Of a stretch of DNA of 64,000 nt, positions 17,371 to 26,425 are shown one piece after another (the first letter of the stretch is position 1; every line of letters starts with the position of its first letter). Below the pieces are notes generated by a model. The model saw nothing but the letters and a program-made list of their open reading frames with translations, had not been told where the DNA came from and made no database searches. The translations under genes were made by a program, and so were the position numbers. Origin of the DNA: Bifidobacterium dentium JCM 1195 = DSM 20436 (GTDB lineage: Bacteria; Actinomycetota; Actinomycetes; Actinomycetales; Bifidobacteriaceae). The stretch is taken from the NCBI RefSeq assembly GCF_001042595.1, contig NZ_AP012326.1, positions 1,860,001 through 1,924,000 of the forward strand, written 5' to 3'.

Positions 17371-18960
17371 TCAGGCCTTGCGAATGCGCACGGCCATGTA
17401 TTGACGGCCAAGATCGACGCGCACGGAGTTTTCGTAGGCGTCCGGCAGCGTTTCGACGGTCATGTTCCACGTGTCGATCACGTCGACCACGTAGGCGGAT
17501 CCGGCCGGCAACGGGATTTCACGATACTTCGGACGGAACCAGCCGAAATAGATCAGCTGGTAATCGTCACCACCGCGCAGCACGGGAACGTCCCAGTACT
17601 GTGCGGCCTTCTCGACCGCAGGTGCCACGTTTACGGATCCGTTGATCGGATTGGCAATCGGCCATGCCCGATCGGCGTCGAGATCGCCATCCAACGGCGT
17701 CGCGTCGAGCGGAACGTCGTCGAAGATCGAACGCATGAACGCGATGCGCGCCGGGGCGTCGCCGTGCAGTTCGCCGCCATGCGCCCACCAGATCTGCTCG
17801 TCTTCGTCGATGAACGTCTCACCGTGGGTCACGTAGCCGCCGCGCATGGCACCTTCCCAGAAGCGACGCATGAGTTCTTCGCCGGTCAGGTTGCCCCAGC
17901 CCCAATAGATGTTGCCTTCGTAGCCCGGTTCGTCGCATACGACCGGCTTGCCATAGGCCTTACGCCAGTCGGCGATGCATTCGGTGGTACGGGTCACGTC
18001 CACACGCTGGATGGAGCAGTGGGTGCACCACGGTTCGTTGTAGTCGTAGATCGGAATGCAGTTGTGGATGGAGCGCAGGTGGCCGAACGCATCGTTGGCC
18101 ATAACCACACGTGCGTACTCACGCCAGTCCTCGAGCGACTTCTGAGGCATGAGATCGTATTCGTTGGCCAGCGACCACCACACGTTCTTGTAGGCACCGT
18201 AGCGACGGGCCATATAGGCGAGGTACATCTCGTCTTCAACTTTGGTCATCTTGGAAAAGCCCCAGTCCGGCTTGTCATACGGGTGCAACAGGATGATGTC
18301 CGCCTCGATACCGAGCTCGTCAAGCTGGGCGATGCGGCAATCGAGGTTCGCGAAGAATTCCTCGTCGAAACAGGTGTGGTCGAAACCGGTTTCACGGGTG
18401 CCCGGATAGGCGTAGGCCCATGGGTCGGCGGTGTTGAAGTCGTAGAACTTCGGGAATACGCACATGCGAATCTTGTTGAATGGCGCCTTGGCGAGCGTGG
18501 CGACGGTGCGGTCCTGCACGTCGGTCGGCTGGCTCACCCATGCGTAGCAGGTGGTGCCGTAAAGCTGGTACGGAGTGCCATCCTCATAGGTGAAACGGTA
18601 TTTGAGTTCGCTGCCATAGGCTTCGCGGGCCTTGCCGGAAAGCGCTTCGGTTGCGGTAAGCACACGACCGTGGTTGTCCTGCGTCGCCGGAGTCACGGTG
18701 AAGACGCCGGTTTGACCGTCGAGCGCCGGATCGGTGCTCCGGGTCGTGAATGCCCACCGCCCCGCCGACGATGCCATGAAGCGCACGGAGTAGTTGCCGT
18801 TGCCGCGATAGAAGCCGCCGACGACAACGATCTGGCCGGTCTCGGCATTGGTGAAGTCGGCGGAAAGCGTCACATCCTGATATGGGTTGCCTTCCGTGGT
18901 TCCGGTGAGATTGATTTCGAACAGTCGGTGCTGCTCGACCTGTGTCTTGTATTCCGCCAT
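17371..18960 (-). CDS. DUF5060/DUF4038-type (apiosidase-like) glycoside hydrolase
   Basis: A 529-residue cytoplasmic protein. Residues about 5-95 form the beta-sandwich DUF5060-type domain (FEINLTGTTEGNPYQDVTLSA then VGGFYRGNGNYSVRFM). A TIM barrel of the DUF4038/GH140-like kind follows (about 115-430), then a small C-terminal beta domain (about 450-529). Likely catalytic acids are Glu267 in WWSLANEYD and the Glu in VVCDEPGYEG. Related enzymes cleave branched or unusual sugars such as apiose or arabinose from plant glycans. The exact substrate is not readable. The start at 18960 was chosen as the first methionine before the domain. It is the first gene of the operon with the GPH transporter. 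Confidence 0.75.
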   Translation of the reverse strand: MAEYKTQVEQHRLFEINLTGTTEGNPYQDVTLSADFTNAETGQIVVVGGFYRGNGNYSVRFMASSAGRWAFTTRSTDPALDGQTGVFTVTPATQDNHGRVLTATEALSGKAREAYGSELKYRFTYEDGTPYQLYGTTCYAWVSQPTDVQDRTVATLAKAPFNKIRMCVFPKFYDFNTADPWAYAYPGTRETGFDHTCFDEEFFANLDCRIAQLDELGIEADIILLHPYDKPDWGFSKMTKVEDEMYLAYMARRYGAYKNVWWSLANEYDLMPQKSLEDWREYARVVMANDAFGHLRSIHNCIPIYDYNEPWCTHCSIQRVDVTRTTECIADWRKAYGKPVVCDEPGYEGNIYWGWGNLTGEELMRRFWEGAMRGGYVTHGETFIDEDEQIWWAHGGELHGDAPARIAFMRSIFDDVPLDATPLDGDLDADRAWPIANPINGSVNVAPAVEKAAQYWDVPVLRGGDDYQLIYFGWFRPKYREIPLPAGSAYVVDVIDTWNMTVETLPDAYENSVRVDLGRQYMAVRIRKA

Positions 18961-19076
18961 GATTGCCGCCCTTTGGTTGGTCGGTGCCGCACGACGACGT
19001 GCGACGCGTTCGAACGTGTTGACTGGTAGCAATCAACAGCAAACGGATACCGGAACAACAATCCGATTGTTATTGA

Positions 19077-19113
19077 TTACTAACTAGTAACTTACTGGTT
19101 GATAACTTACTTG
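19077..19113. promoter_or_regulatory. TetR-type operator cluster upstream of the DUF5060/DUF4038 hydrolase
   Basis: A dense AT-rich set of related half-sites (TTACTAACTAGTAACTTA at 19077-19094, then ACTGGTTGATAACTTACTTG) lies 117-153 bp upstream of the hydrolase start. ACTGGTT and ATAACTTA also occur, on the opposite strand, in the promoter region of the 20161 transporter. One regulator, probably the tetR between them, is likely to bind both. Confidence 0.5.
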
Positions 19114-19224
19114 TCAACCCACGACACGCCCACAGCCGCCCCGACCCCGACCGACATTCGGCTTCCTTGACATGCCAGGCAAAACACGAATCATCGACGC
19201 TCGCCCACGAATCTTCCGCGGACG

Positions 19225-19929
19225 TCACCGATACCCATCCCACTGCGGCGACGGGAACAGATACGCCTCATATCTTTTCCACTCCTCCAGATAGTCCACG
19301 CCCTCGGGATCGGCCAGCCAACGGCCTTCAAGCCCATACATGGCGGCATTGGCCAACTGATATGCCAGCATGCCGTCCACCCCTTCGGGAACCGCCCAGT
19401 CAAACTGCGCGAAATTATCCCACATGCCTTTGGTGCGCTCCACGAAATATCGATGCGCCGGATGTTCGGCCGACATGGCCTCGGTGTTGAGCATTTGGAA
19501 CAGCCGCACCATTTCAGGTTGCCGCACATTCTGTTCGACCACCGCGCGCAACGCGGACGGGATATGCGGACGCTCACCCGCCCTGTCGCCGCCGGCGCGG
19601 AAATGGCCCAGATATTCAGTCTCCGCCCCCGACATGTCATAGTAACGTTCCACCACCAGCACCAGCAGATTGTGCTTGCTTTTCACGCGATGGATCACGG
19701 CCGTCTGCGTCACGCCGATTTCCGAAGCGATGTCCTGCAACGACAATCCGTGGTAGCCCTTTTGACCGATCAACCGCACGGCTACGTCGATGATCTGGTT
19801 GAGGCGCTCTTCGGCGCTCATCCTTTTCGACACCGCTTTCTTCTTCGGCTTCGGTTCCGCCATCAGCGCGGTGATGGCCGATTTGTCGAGCACATCAAGA
19901 TCGTCGGCGTCCACCTTGTCAACCGCCAT
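19225..19929 (-). CDS. TetR-family repressor
   Basis: A 234-residue regulator with a charged N-terminal extension (about 40 residues, EPKPKKKAVSKRMSAEER). The helix-turn-helix follows (about 45-95: LSLQDIASEIGVTQTAVIHRVKSKHNLL). The effector domain contains NTEAMSAEHPAHRYFVER and ends FPSPQWDGYR. AGGAGG precedes the ATG. It lies between the DUF5060/DUF4038-GPH operon (same direction) and an MFS-GH3 module (divergent). Related operator half-sites flank it on both sides, so it may control both modules. Confidence 0.88.
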   Translation of the reverse strand: MAVDKVDADDLDVLDKSAITALMAEPKPKKKAVSKRMSAEERLNQIIDVAVRLIGQKGYHGLSLQDIASEIGVTQTAVIHRVKSKHNLLVLVVERYYDMSGAETEYLGHFRAGGDRAGERPHIPSALRAVVEQNVRQPEMVRLFQMLNTEAMSAEHPAHRYFVERTKGMWDNFAQFDWAVPEGVDGMLAYQLANAAMYGLEGRWLADPEGVDYLEEWKRYEAYLFPSPQWDGYR

Positions 19930-20055
19930 ATCGAGCCTCCTGACACATCAGACAATCACTTAAGTTACCAATTAATAATTATGCCGCAAGTCGTATGTGA
20001 AAATCACGGAAAACCAATAAGACACACCGCAATCACATCAATGATTTGACATCGA

Positions 20056-20100
20056 AGTTATCGGTAGCTAACTTATAAGTTATCTGGTAGTAACCAGTAA
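20056..20100. promoter_or_regulatory. TetR-type operator cluster upstream of MFS gene
   Basis: It contains the perfect 14-bp palindrome TAACTTATAAGTTA (20069-20082), followed by TGGTAGTAACCAGTAA. It lies 60-105 bp upstream of the transporter and about 125 bp upstream of tetR. A TTACCAATTAATAA half-site is also present near 19975. Confidence 0.55.
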
Positions 20101-20160
20101 CCGGAACAACGAAGTCATCCCATAACCAACTGCAATAGGCACCAAGGAAGGTGTATACAC

Positions 20161-21435
20161 ATGGAATCGCAGATCATCGCCGCCGAGGAGCTCGCTCCCG
20201 ACACCGGCAAGCCGGTAAGCAAACTCAACCTCGGCCGTTTCGGCGCAGGCTTCATCTTCTTCTGCATCGTCTTCATGATGTCCGGCACCATCGGATCCAC
20301 CGTACTGCTACCGGCCCGCTTCAATACGCTGGGCATCGGTCAGGGCGAGACGATTCTCGGCACGATGAACTCCATCGGCATCATCTTCGCCCTGATTTCC
20401 AACGTCATCTTCGGCGCGCTGTCCGACGCCTCGCATAGCCGCTTCGGCAAGCGTACGCCATGGATCATCGTCGGAGGCCCGATCGCCGGCCTCGGTTTCT
20501 ACCTGACCTCCATCTCCCCCACACTGCCGACCATCGTCGCCTCCTGGTCGTTGCTGCAGATTGGCCTGAACTGCATGATCGCACCGTGCGTGGCGATTCT
20601 GTCCGATCGCGTTCCCCAGAAATACCGTGGTTCCATGTCCGCCTTCTACGGCGCCGGACAGATCGTCGGCCAGTCCATGGGCACCATCATCGGATCCGCA
20701 TTCATCGACGCGCCGAAGACCGGCTTCATGATCGGCACCATCTGCTGGTGCCTGTGCGGCATCGGCACCGTGCTGCTGCTTCCGCGTGAACTGTCCGCAG
20801 CCACCGACACAACCGAAAAGTTCGACATCAAGCAGGTCGCCATGCAGTTCCGCCCGCCGACCAAGGGCGCACGCGACTTCTACCTGGCGCTCATCGGACG
20901 GCTGATGCTCATCTTCGGCTACAACATGATCGTCGGCTACCAGCTGTACGTGTGCATGAAGTACATCGGACAGGATGCCAAGGCCGCCGCGGCGACCGTG
21001 TCTACCATGGCAGTGATCACCATGATCGTCTCGCTTGTCGTATCCCTGGTTTCCGGTCCAATCTCCGACAGGATCGGCAAGCGCAAGCTGCCGGTGTTCG
21101 TCTCCTCCGCCATCATCGCCATCGGCATCGCCGTGCCGTGGGTCCTGAAGTCCCAGTTCTCCATGTTCGCCTATGCGGCGCTCATGGGCCTTGGATACGG
21201 CATCTACATGGCCGTGGATCAGGCACTGAACGTCGACGTGCTGCCGAATCCGGACGAAGCCGGCAAGGATCTCGGCATCCTGAACCTCGCCAACACCCTC
21301 GGCCAGGTCATCGCACCGATCGTCGTCTCCTCCATCGTGGTCGCCACCGGCGGTTACTTCCTGGTATTCCCCATCGCCATCGCCGCCGTGATGGTCGGTG
21401 CAGTGGTGATCCTGTTCATCAAAAAAGTGAAGTAG
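20161..21435 (+). CDS. MFS sugar transporter
   Basis: A 424-residue carrier with about 12 helices. The motif FGALSDASHSRFGKRTPWI in the first loop and SGPISDRIGKRKLPV in the middle are visible. The N-terminus LGRFGAGFIFF closely parallels IARFGAGFIIF of the transporter at 36291-37616; the two are paralogues. An Asp-rich amphipathic segment, YMAVDQALNVDVLPNPDEAGKDLGILN, is shared by both. It is followed by a strong terminator and then a GH3 gene. The likely role is uptake of a short beta-glucoside for that enzyme. Confidence 0.88.
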   Translation: MESQIIAAEELAPDTGKPVSKLNLGRFGAGFIFFCIVFMMSGTIGSTVLLPARFNTLGIGQGETILGTMNSIGIIFALISNVIFGALSDASHSRFGKRTPWIIVGGPIAGLGFYLTSISPTLPTIVASWSLLQIGLNCMIAPCVAILSDRVPQKYRGSMSAFYGAGQIVGQSMGTIIGSAFIDAPKTGFMIGTICWCLCGIGTVLLLPRELSAATDTTEKFDIKQVAMQFRPPTKGARDFYLALIGRLMLIFGYNMIVGYQLYVCMKYIGQDAKAAAATVSTMAVITMIVSLVVSLVSGPISDRIGKRKLPVFVSSAIIAIGIAVPWVLKSQFSMFAYAALMGLGYGIYMAVDQALNVDVLPNPDEAGKDLGILNLANTLGQVIAPIVVSSIVVATGGYFLVFPIAIAAVMVGAVVILFIKKVK

Positions 21436-21474
21436 GTTCACCGACCGCAAGCGGCCCGCACAAGCCGCATAACC

Positions 21475-21537
21475 GGCAAAGCCCGTTCCCTCCGAGATCC
21501 TCCGCTCTCTCCGCTTTCGGAGGGAACGGGCTTTGCC
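21475..21537 (+). terminator. Strong hairpin terminator after MFS gene
   Basis: Arms at 21475-21495 and 21517-21537 (GGCAAAGCCCGTTCCCTCCG and its reverse complement) pair almost perfectly over about 21 bp around a 21-nt loop. It lies 40 bp after the MFS stop codon, so the next gene is probably transcribed from its own promoter. Confidence 0.75.
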
Positions 21538-21608
21538 ATGCCAACAGGTCCGTCCGTTCGAAAGCCATCCATTACTTCATTTGCAAAACCATCCCTCAAC
21601 TGCTAAAC

Positions 21609-21620
21609 TACCAATTGGTA
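21609..21620. promoter_or_regulatory. Operator TACCAATTGGTA upstream of GH3
   Basis: A perfect 12-bp palindrome lies directly before the AAAGGA ribosome binding site and 20-31 bp before the start codon, where bound repressor would block transcription. It has the same arms as the 7441-7456 site without its 4-bp spacer. Confidence 0.6.
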
Positions 21621-21639
21621 ATTAAAGGACATCGCTTCA

Positions 21640-23994
21640 ATGAGGAAAGTGAGCAATCCCATGACCGGCAATACCACCGAACTGCCATACAAGAACCCCG
21701 AACTTCCCGCCGAAGAACGCATCGCGGACCTGCTCGGCCGCATGACCCTCGAAGAGAAGGTCGGTCAGATGATGCAGCTTGACGCCCGCAGCGGCGATCT
21801 GGACGATCTGATCGTCAACAAGCACGTCGGCTCCATCCTGCACACCTCTCCCGCCGACCTGCCCCGCGCGGTCGAAACCGTGAACACCAAGACCCGCCTC
21901 GGCATTCCGCTGGTCATCGGTGACGACTGCATCCACGGCTACTCCTTCTGGCCGGGCGCCACCATCTTCCCGGAGCAGCTCGGCATGGCCGTCAGCTGGG
22001 ATTCCGAAAAGGTACAGGCCGCAGGCCGCGCCACCGCCGAGGAAGTATCCACCACGGGCGTGCACTGGACCTTCTCCCCCGTGCTGTGCATCGGCCGCGA
22101 CACCCGTTGGGGCCGCGTGGGAGAAACCTTCGGCGAGGATCCGTATCTGATCGGCGAGATGGCCTCCAGCATCGTCAAAGGGTATCAGGGCGGAGCCAAG
22201 GCCGGCGAACCGCTCGCCAAGGATGCGATCTTGGCCTGCGCCAAGCATTTTGCAGGTTATTCCGAAACCCAGGGCGGCCGCGACGCCTCCGAAGCGGACC
22301 TGAGCCATCGTAAGTTGGAATCCTGGTTCCTGCCGCCGTTCGAACGCGTAGCCAGGGAAGGCTGCGGCACGTTCATGCTCGGCTACGAATCCATCGAAGG
22401 CGTGCCGGTCACCTTCAACAAGTGGCTGCTGTCCGACAAACTCCGCGGTGCTTGGAACTATCAGGGCACGCTGATCACCGACTGGGACAACGTCGGCCGT
22501 TCCGTCTGGGAGCAGAAAGTCAAGCCGGATTACGTGCATGCGGCCGCCGACGCGGTCAAGGCCGGCAACGATCTGGTCATGACCACCCCGCAGTTCTATG
22601 AAGGTGCGCTCGAGGCGGTACGCACCGGCTTGCTCGACGAATCACTGATCGATGCCGCCGTCTCCCGCATTCTCGCACTCAAGTTCCGTCTGGGCCTGTT
22701 CGAGGATCCGCGCCTACCGGATCAGGAACGTATCGACGCGGTCATCGGCTCCGACGAGCATCAGCGGCTCAACCTCGAGTTGACTCGCGAATCCGTGGCG
22801 CTGCTTAAGAACAACGGATCCCTGCCGTTCGCCGCAGACGATGCGAAACGCATCGCCGTGGTCGGCCCGCTCGCCGACGACGCACAGACCCAGCTGGGTG
22901 ATTGGGCCGGCAATTCCGGACAGGTCAATTGGATGCCGGACGGCCATCCGCGCCACATGATCACCACCGTGCTCGATGCGTTCAAGCAGCTCGCACCGGC
23001 AGGATGCAACGTGGTCCACTCCCGCGGTGCGAATATCGTGGATCTTGTACCCGATCCGGAAGGCGAGTTCTATCCGGATGGTCAGCCGCGACCGAAAATC
23101 GGCGTCTCCGCCGCAGTGGACCAGACCATGATCGACGAAGCCATCGAGAATGCACGACAGTCCGATTTGGTTGTCGCCGTGGTCGGCGATGTGGTCCAGC
23201 TCATCGGAGAGGGCTGCTCCACCGGCACGCTGGAACTGCTCGGCGGGCAGAACGCACTGCTCGAGGCGCTGTCCAACGTAGCTCGCGAAACCGGCAAGCC
23301 ATTGGTCGTGGTGCTCATGAGCTCCAAGCCGATGGTGTTGCCGGCCTGTGTGATCGGCACCAATGGCGTGATCGTCGACGAATCCGCCGCCGAAGGTACT
23401 TCCGCACTGCTGTGGGCGCCAAGCCCGGGCATGAAGGGCGGCCAGGCCATCGCCGAAATCATTCTCGGCATCACCGAACCGAGCGGACGCCTGCCGATCA
23501 CCTTCCCACGCCACGCAGGCCAGCTGCCGGTCTACTACAACCAGATTCGCGGCCAGCACGGCAACCGCTACGCCGATCTCACGCAGGATCCGGCATTCGC
23601 ATTCGGCGAAGGCTTGGGCTATACCACGTTCGAGTACGGCGAACCGGCCATCACCAACGTTCCGGACTCCGGCGCCTTCACCGAATCCGACACCGTGCAT
23701 GCCGAAATCACGCTCACCAATACCGGCGAACGCAAGGGTATCGAGGTGGTGCAGGCGTACATCGGCGACATCGTCACCTCTTACAGCTGGACCGATCGCG
23801 AGCTTAAGTCGTTCAAGCGCGTCGAGCTCGCGCCGGGAGAAAGCAAGACGGTCGCATTCGACATTCCGGTCGCCGACTGCACCATCGTCGACCCCGATGC
23901 CAATCGTATCGTCGAGCCGGGTGAATTCGAGCTACTCGTCGGCCATTCCAGCCGTCGCGAGGATCTCAAGCGCACCGTCTTCACGGTCGCCTGA
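21640..23994 (+). CDS. GH3 beta-glucosidase (cytoplasmic)
   Basis: A 784-residue family 3 enzyme without a signal peptide. The N-terminal barrel (about 20-350) begins RIADLLGRMTLEEKVGQMMQLD and includes GRDTRWGRVGETFGEDPYL, CAKHFAGYSETQGGRD and the nucleophile Asp281 in LITDWDNV. The second domain (about 380-600) and a fibronectin-like domain (about 690-780) follow. The arrangement resembles BglX-type beta-glucosidases. The start at 21640 is supported by AAAGGA; 21661 is an alternative. It is bracketed by terminators, with a palindromic operator just upstream and tetR convergent downstream. Confidence 0.92.
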   Translation: MRKVSNPMTGNTTELPYKNPELPAEERIADLLGRMTLEEKVGQMMQLDARSGDLDDLIVNKHVGSILHTSPADLPRAVETVNTKTRLGIPLVIGDDCIHGYSFWPGATIFPEQLGMAVSWDSEKVQAAGRATAEEVSTTGVHWTFSPVLCIGRDTRWGRVGETFGEDPYLIGEMASSIVKGYQGGAKAGEPLAKDAILACAKHFAGYSETQGGRDASEADLSHRKLESWFLPPFERVAREGCGTFMLGYESIEGVPVTFNKWLLSDKLRGAWNYQGTLITDWDNVGRSVWEQKVKPDYVHAAADAVKAGNDLVMTTPQFYEGALEAVRTGLLDESLIDAAVSRILALKFRLGLFEDPRLPDQERIDAVIGSDEHQRLNLELTRESVALLKNNGSLPFAADDAKRIAVVGPLADDAQTQLGDWAGNSGQVNWMPDGHPRHMITTVLDAFKQLAPAGCNVVHSRGANIVDLVPDPEGEFYPDGQPRPKIGVSAAVDQTMIDEAIENARQSDLVVAVVGDVVQLIGEGCSTGTLELLGGQNALLEALSNVARETGKPLVVVLMSSKPMVLPACVIGTNGVIVDESAAEGTSALLWAPSPGMKGGQAIAEIILGITEPSGRLPITFPRHAGQLPVYYNQIRGQHGNRYADLTQDPAFAFGEGLGYTTFEYGEPAITNVPDSGAFTESDTVHAEITLTNTGERKGIEVVQAYIGDIVTSYSWTDRELKSFKRVELAPGESKTVAFDIPVADCTIVDPDANRIVEPGEFELLVGHSSRREDLKRTVFTVA

Positions 23995-24052
23995 CGTCTT
24001 TCCTCTTACATAGTGGGTGAATGCACCGCGCTCACCCACATCCTGACGAAAG

Positions 24053-24097
24053 CACGACTTGCCGAGAACGCCGTTTTCGGCAAGTCGTGTTTTTTCT
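24053..24097 (+). terminator. Rho-independent terminator of GH3
   Basis: CACGACTTGCCGA (24053-24065) pairs with TCGGCAAGTCGTG (24077-24089), followed by a TTTTTTCTTTT run. It lies about 60 bp after the GH3 stop. Confidence 0.9.
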
Positions 24098-24249
24098 TTT
24101 CCCGACTGCGAACATATATCCGAGGTTAATTCTATTAGGATTGCAGAGCACGATTCACGCAAGGTGCCGCAATACCGAATCGTGCACGACCGACCGGCTC
24201 CAGCAGCTTCGACCAGCCCCTGCAGACCCAATCAGCCCGACAGATTCAA

Positions 24250-24885
24250 TCAGCGATACGCATCCCACAGCGGTGAGGGGAACAGCAGATTCTCCATTTC
24301 GGACCATTCCGTATACAGATCGACCTCCGGCTCACGCAACCACCACAGCTGAATGCCATCCATGATCTCCATGGTCTTACGGACGATTGGCCGCATGCTC
24401 TCATGCCACGAACCCAGCTGCGGCGGGACGAGCCACGGATACCTCGAATAATTTTCCCAAATGCCGTCCATGCGCGACATGAATTCGTCATGCAGCGGAT
24501 GGCCAGGATTGAGTGATTCGGCCGCCAGTACCGTAAACAACTGCACCATCATGCGACGGCGCGAATTATGCCGGACCAGATAGCGCAAGTAGGCCGGAAA
24601 CAACGGCGCGGTCGGATCACTGCCGGGCATGCCCGATGCAAAGAAATCCTCCGGAGTGCCGGTACCGTTGTAATACTCGCTATACACCATCGCCAGCATA
24701 TGATCCTTGTTGCCGACGTATCGCAGCACACCCTGTTTGGAAATGCCGACCTTATCGGCCACATCCTGCACGGAGATGCCGTTGTATCCACGTTCGCTGA
24801 TCAGCTGCACCGCCGCATCCAGCACTTCCTCACGGCGCTCTTCCGGCGATTTGCGCACGCGCCTCACAACCTCTTCTTCAACCAT
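24250..24885 (-). CDS. TetR-family repressor
   Basis: A 211-residue regulator. The DNA-binding domain is about 10-60 (ISVQDVADKVGISKQGVLRYVGNKDHML). The effector domain contains LAAESLNPGHPLHDEF and GIQLWWLREPEVDLY, ending FPSPLWDAYR. This is very similar to the protein at 40973-41602 (RKSPEER at the N-terminus in both). No clear ribosome binding site precedes the ATG at 24885, so the message may be leaderless. It is convergent with the upstream GH3 gene, its probable target. Confidence 0.88.
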   Translation of the reverse strand: MVEEEVVRRVRKSPEERREEVLDAAVQLISERGYNGISVQDVADKVGISKQGVLRYVGNKDHMLAMVYSEYYNGTGTPEDFFASGMPGSDPTAPLFPAYLRYLVRHNSRRRMMVQLFTVLAAESLNPGHPLHDEFMSRMDGIWENYSRYPWLVPPQLGSWHESMRPIVRKTMEIMDGIQLWWLREPEVDLYTEWSEMENLLFPSPLWDAYR

Positions 24886-24981
24886 GATTTCGAGTCTAGC
24901 GCCGATGCTGCTTCATTCCCGTTATTTCGCGTCAACCATCATCATAATGAACCGACGTTCCGCAACCGACAAGGAGCGGCC

Positions 24982-25023
24982 ATGAATAACCCCATCATCA
25001 ACGAGCAGATTCCGCATTCCTAA
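24982..25023 (+). CDS. Candidate 13-residue peptide gene beside the two-component system
   Basis: The open frame encodes MNNPIINEQIPHS. AAGGAG lies five bases before the ATG, a spacing as good as that of full-size genes here. A CATAAT -10-like hexamer lies at 24943-24948. It ends four bases before the convergent stop of the sensor kinase gene. Short pheromone genes are known beside GHKL/LytTR systems (AgrD, ComC types), but this peptide has no Gly-Gly leader, no cysteine for a thiolactone and no AgrB-like processing gene nearby. It could equally be a leader peptide, a gene remnant or untranslated. Confidence 0.3.
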   Translation: MNNPIINEQIPHS

Positions 25024-25027
25024 AAAT

Positions 25028-26425
25028 TCACTTCACCAGCAACGAGACCTGAACCGTGAAAATCGGAGGTATGGCGGTGACGAGAACGTCGCCGCCATAG
25101 CGTTTGGCTATCCGTCGTATGCTTTTCAGGCCCAATCCATGCGCGAACGTGTCCGTTTTGGTGGTCTCCGGCAGCCCATCGACCATCGTCAGCTCACCTT
25201 CGAAATGATTGTCGACCGATAGTACGATCAGCTTCCCCCGCTGCCGGGCGCTCACCGAAATCACGCGCTTGTCCACATCATCAAAACGCATCACATAATC
25301 ACAGGCATTATCGAGCGCATTGCCGAGAATCGTATACAGGTCGACCACGTCGATCGCGCTCCAGTCGCAACCAGCCAACGAGCAGGTCATACGGATGTTA
25401 TTCCGGGCACAGATAAAATTGCGCTCCGTGATGAGCGTATCGAGCGCATCGTTGCCCGTGTTGGCCGTCGCATCATAGACGGTCAACGATTCGCGCACCT
25501 CCTTGACCAATTCGCTGCGGCGAGAGCCTTCCATGTATTCCAGTGCGTCAATCTGGTGTTTCAAATCATGCGACTTACGGTTGATGTAGTCGATATTCGC
25601 GGAAATCGTATCGAATTGGCGACTCTTCTGTTCGGCGAGTACCTCCAACAGCATGCTTTCCTGCTGCAGTTCGAGCGTGTGGTAGATCGCGTACTGGAAC
25701 AGGAAGATGAGCACTGCCATCAAACCGGCCATGCCGGTACTGAAATACAGTATGAAGCCGAGCAGACGCTCCCCTTCCGCATCACCGCCGATCAGGCTTC
25801 GCAACGTGCCGATGTAGCTCTCGCTAATGCCCATGGAGGCGTTCGTCACCACATACAGCCCCACGAATCCGAGCGCATACAGCAGACACATCGCCCTTCC
25901 CGGCGTGTGAGGCATCACATCTCGCACGAACAACGGTGCCAGCCATAAAGCCGCGGCCCCCAAGAACATAACATAGGCGAACAGACTGATTCCCATATAA
26001 GCCAGTGGATGATCGGCTTCGAAATCCTTGACGATCACCAGAAACAGCCAATTATGCACGAATGACGTGATGAATCGTTCCACGCACAAACCCATCATCC
26101 AGCGTGACATCGCATTCGTCCACGATGTACGGCGGCACAGTTTGATCGCCGCCAATGCCAACAGGAACACCGTGGCAATCCAGATCCGCACGAAATTGGA
26201 CTGGCTGAGCCAAGACAACGAGACGACCGCCCCCAAACCCACATACAGTGGGTTTGCGATGGCCAACAGCGTCCCGACCGCCATGATTACACTGAGCCAC
26301 AGGCCGTATCGGGTACGTCGCGTAGCCGAGCCACGGGCGAAAATCCATGTGGCGGCAAGCACCGAGAACACGAATCGGAAGGAATCGAACCAGTCGCAGG
26401 CAATATTCCAGTCGGCGGCGGTCAT
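25028..26425 (-). CDS. GHKL-type sensor histidine kinase (AgrC/ComD-like)
   Basis: A 465-residue membrane kinase. About 6-7 hydrophobic helices occupy residues 10-240, followed by a coiled-coil linker (LELQQESMLLEVLAEQKSRQ). The phosphoacceptor His is in RKSHDLKHQID (about 290), and the GHKL ATPase has LGNALDNACDY (N box) and HGLGLKSIRRI (G box). The polytopic sensor region and DLKHQ motif are typical of peptide- or membrane-signal-sensing kinases paired with LytTR regulators. The ATG overlaps the response regulator stop by 4 bp, so the two are translationally coupled. The signal is unknown. Confidence 0.9.
   Translation of the reverse strand: MTAADWNIACDWFDSFRFVFSVLAATWIFARGSATRRTRYGLWLSVIMAVGTLLAIANPLYVGLGAVVSLSWLSQSNFVRIWIATVFLLALAAIKLCRRTSWTNAMSRWMMGLCVERFITSFVHNWLFLVIVKDFEADHPLAYMGISLFAYVMFLGAAALWLAPLFVRDVMPHTPGRAMCLLYALGFVGLYVVTNASMGISESYIGTLRSLIGGDAEGERLLGFILYFSTGMAGLMAVLIFLFQYAIYHTLELQQESMLLEVLAEQKSRQFDTISANIDYINRKSHDLKHQIDALEYMEGSRRSELVKEVRESLTVYDATANTGNDALDTLITERNFICARNNIRMTCSLAGCDWSAIDVVDLYTILGNALDNACDYVMRFDDVDKRVISVSARQRGKLIVLSVDNHFEGELTMVDGLPETTKTDTFAHGLGLKSIRRIAKRYGGDVLVTAIPPIFTVQVSLLVK

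Noticed and set aside
24982..25023. AgrD-type cyclic pheromone precursor
   Set aside because: There is no Cys or Ser-thiolactone motif, no amphipathic leader and no AgrB-like protease gene, so only a generic short-peptide candidate is kept.
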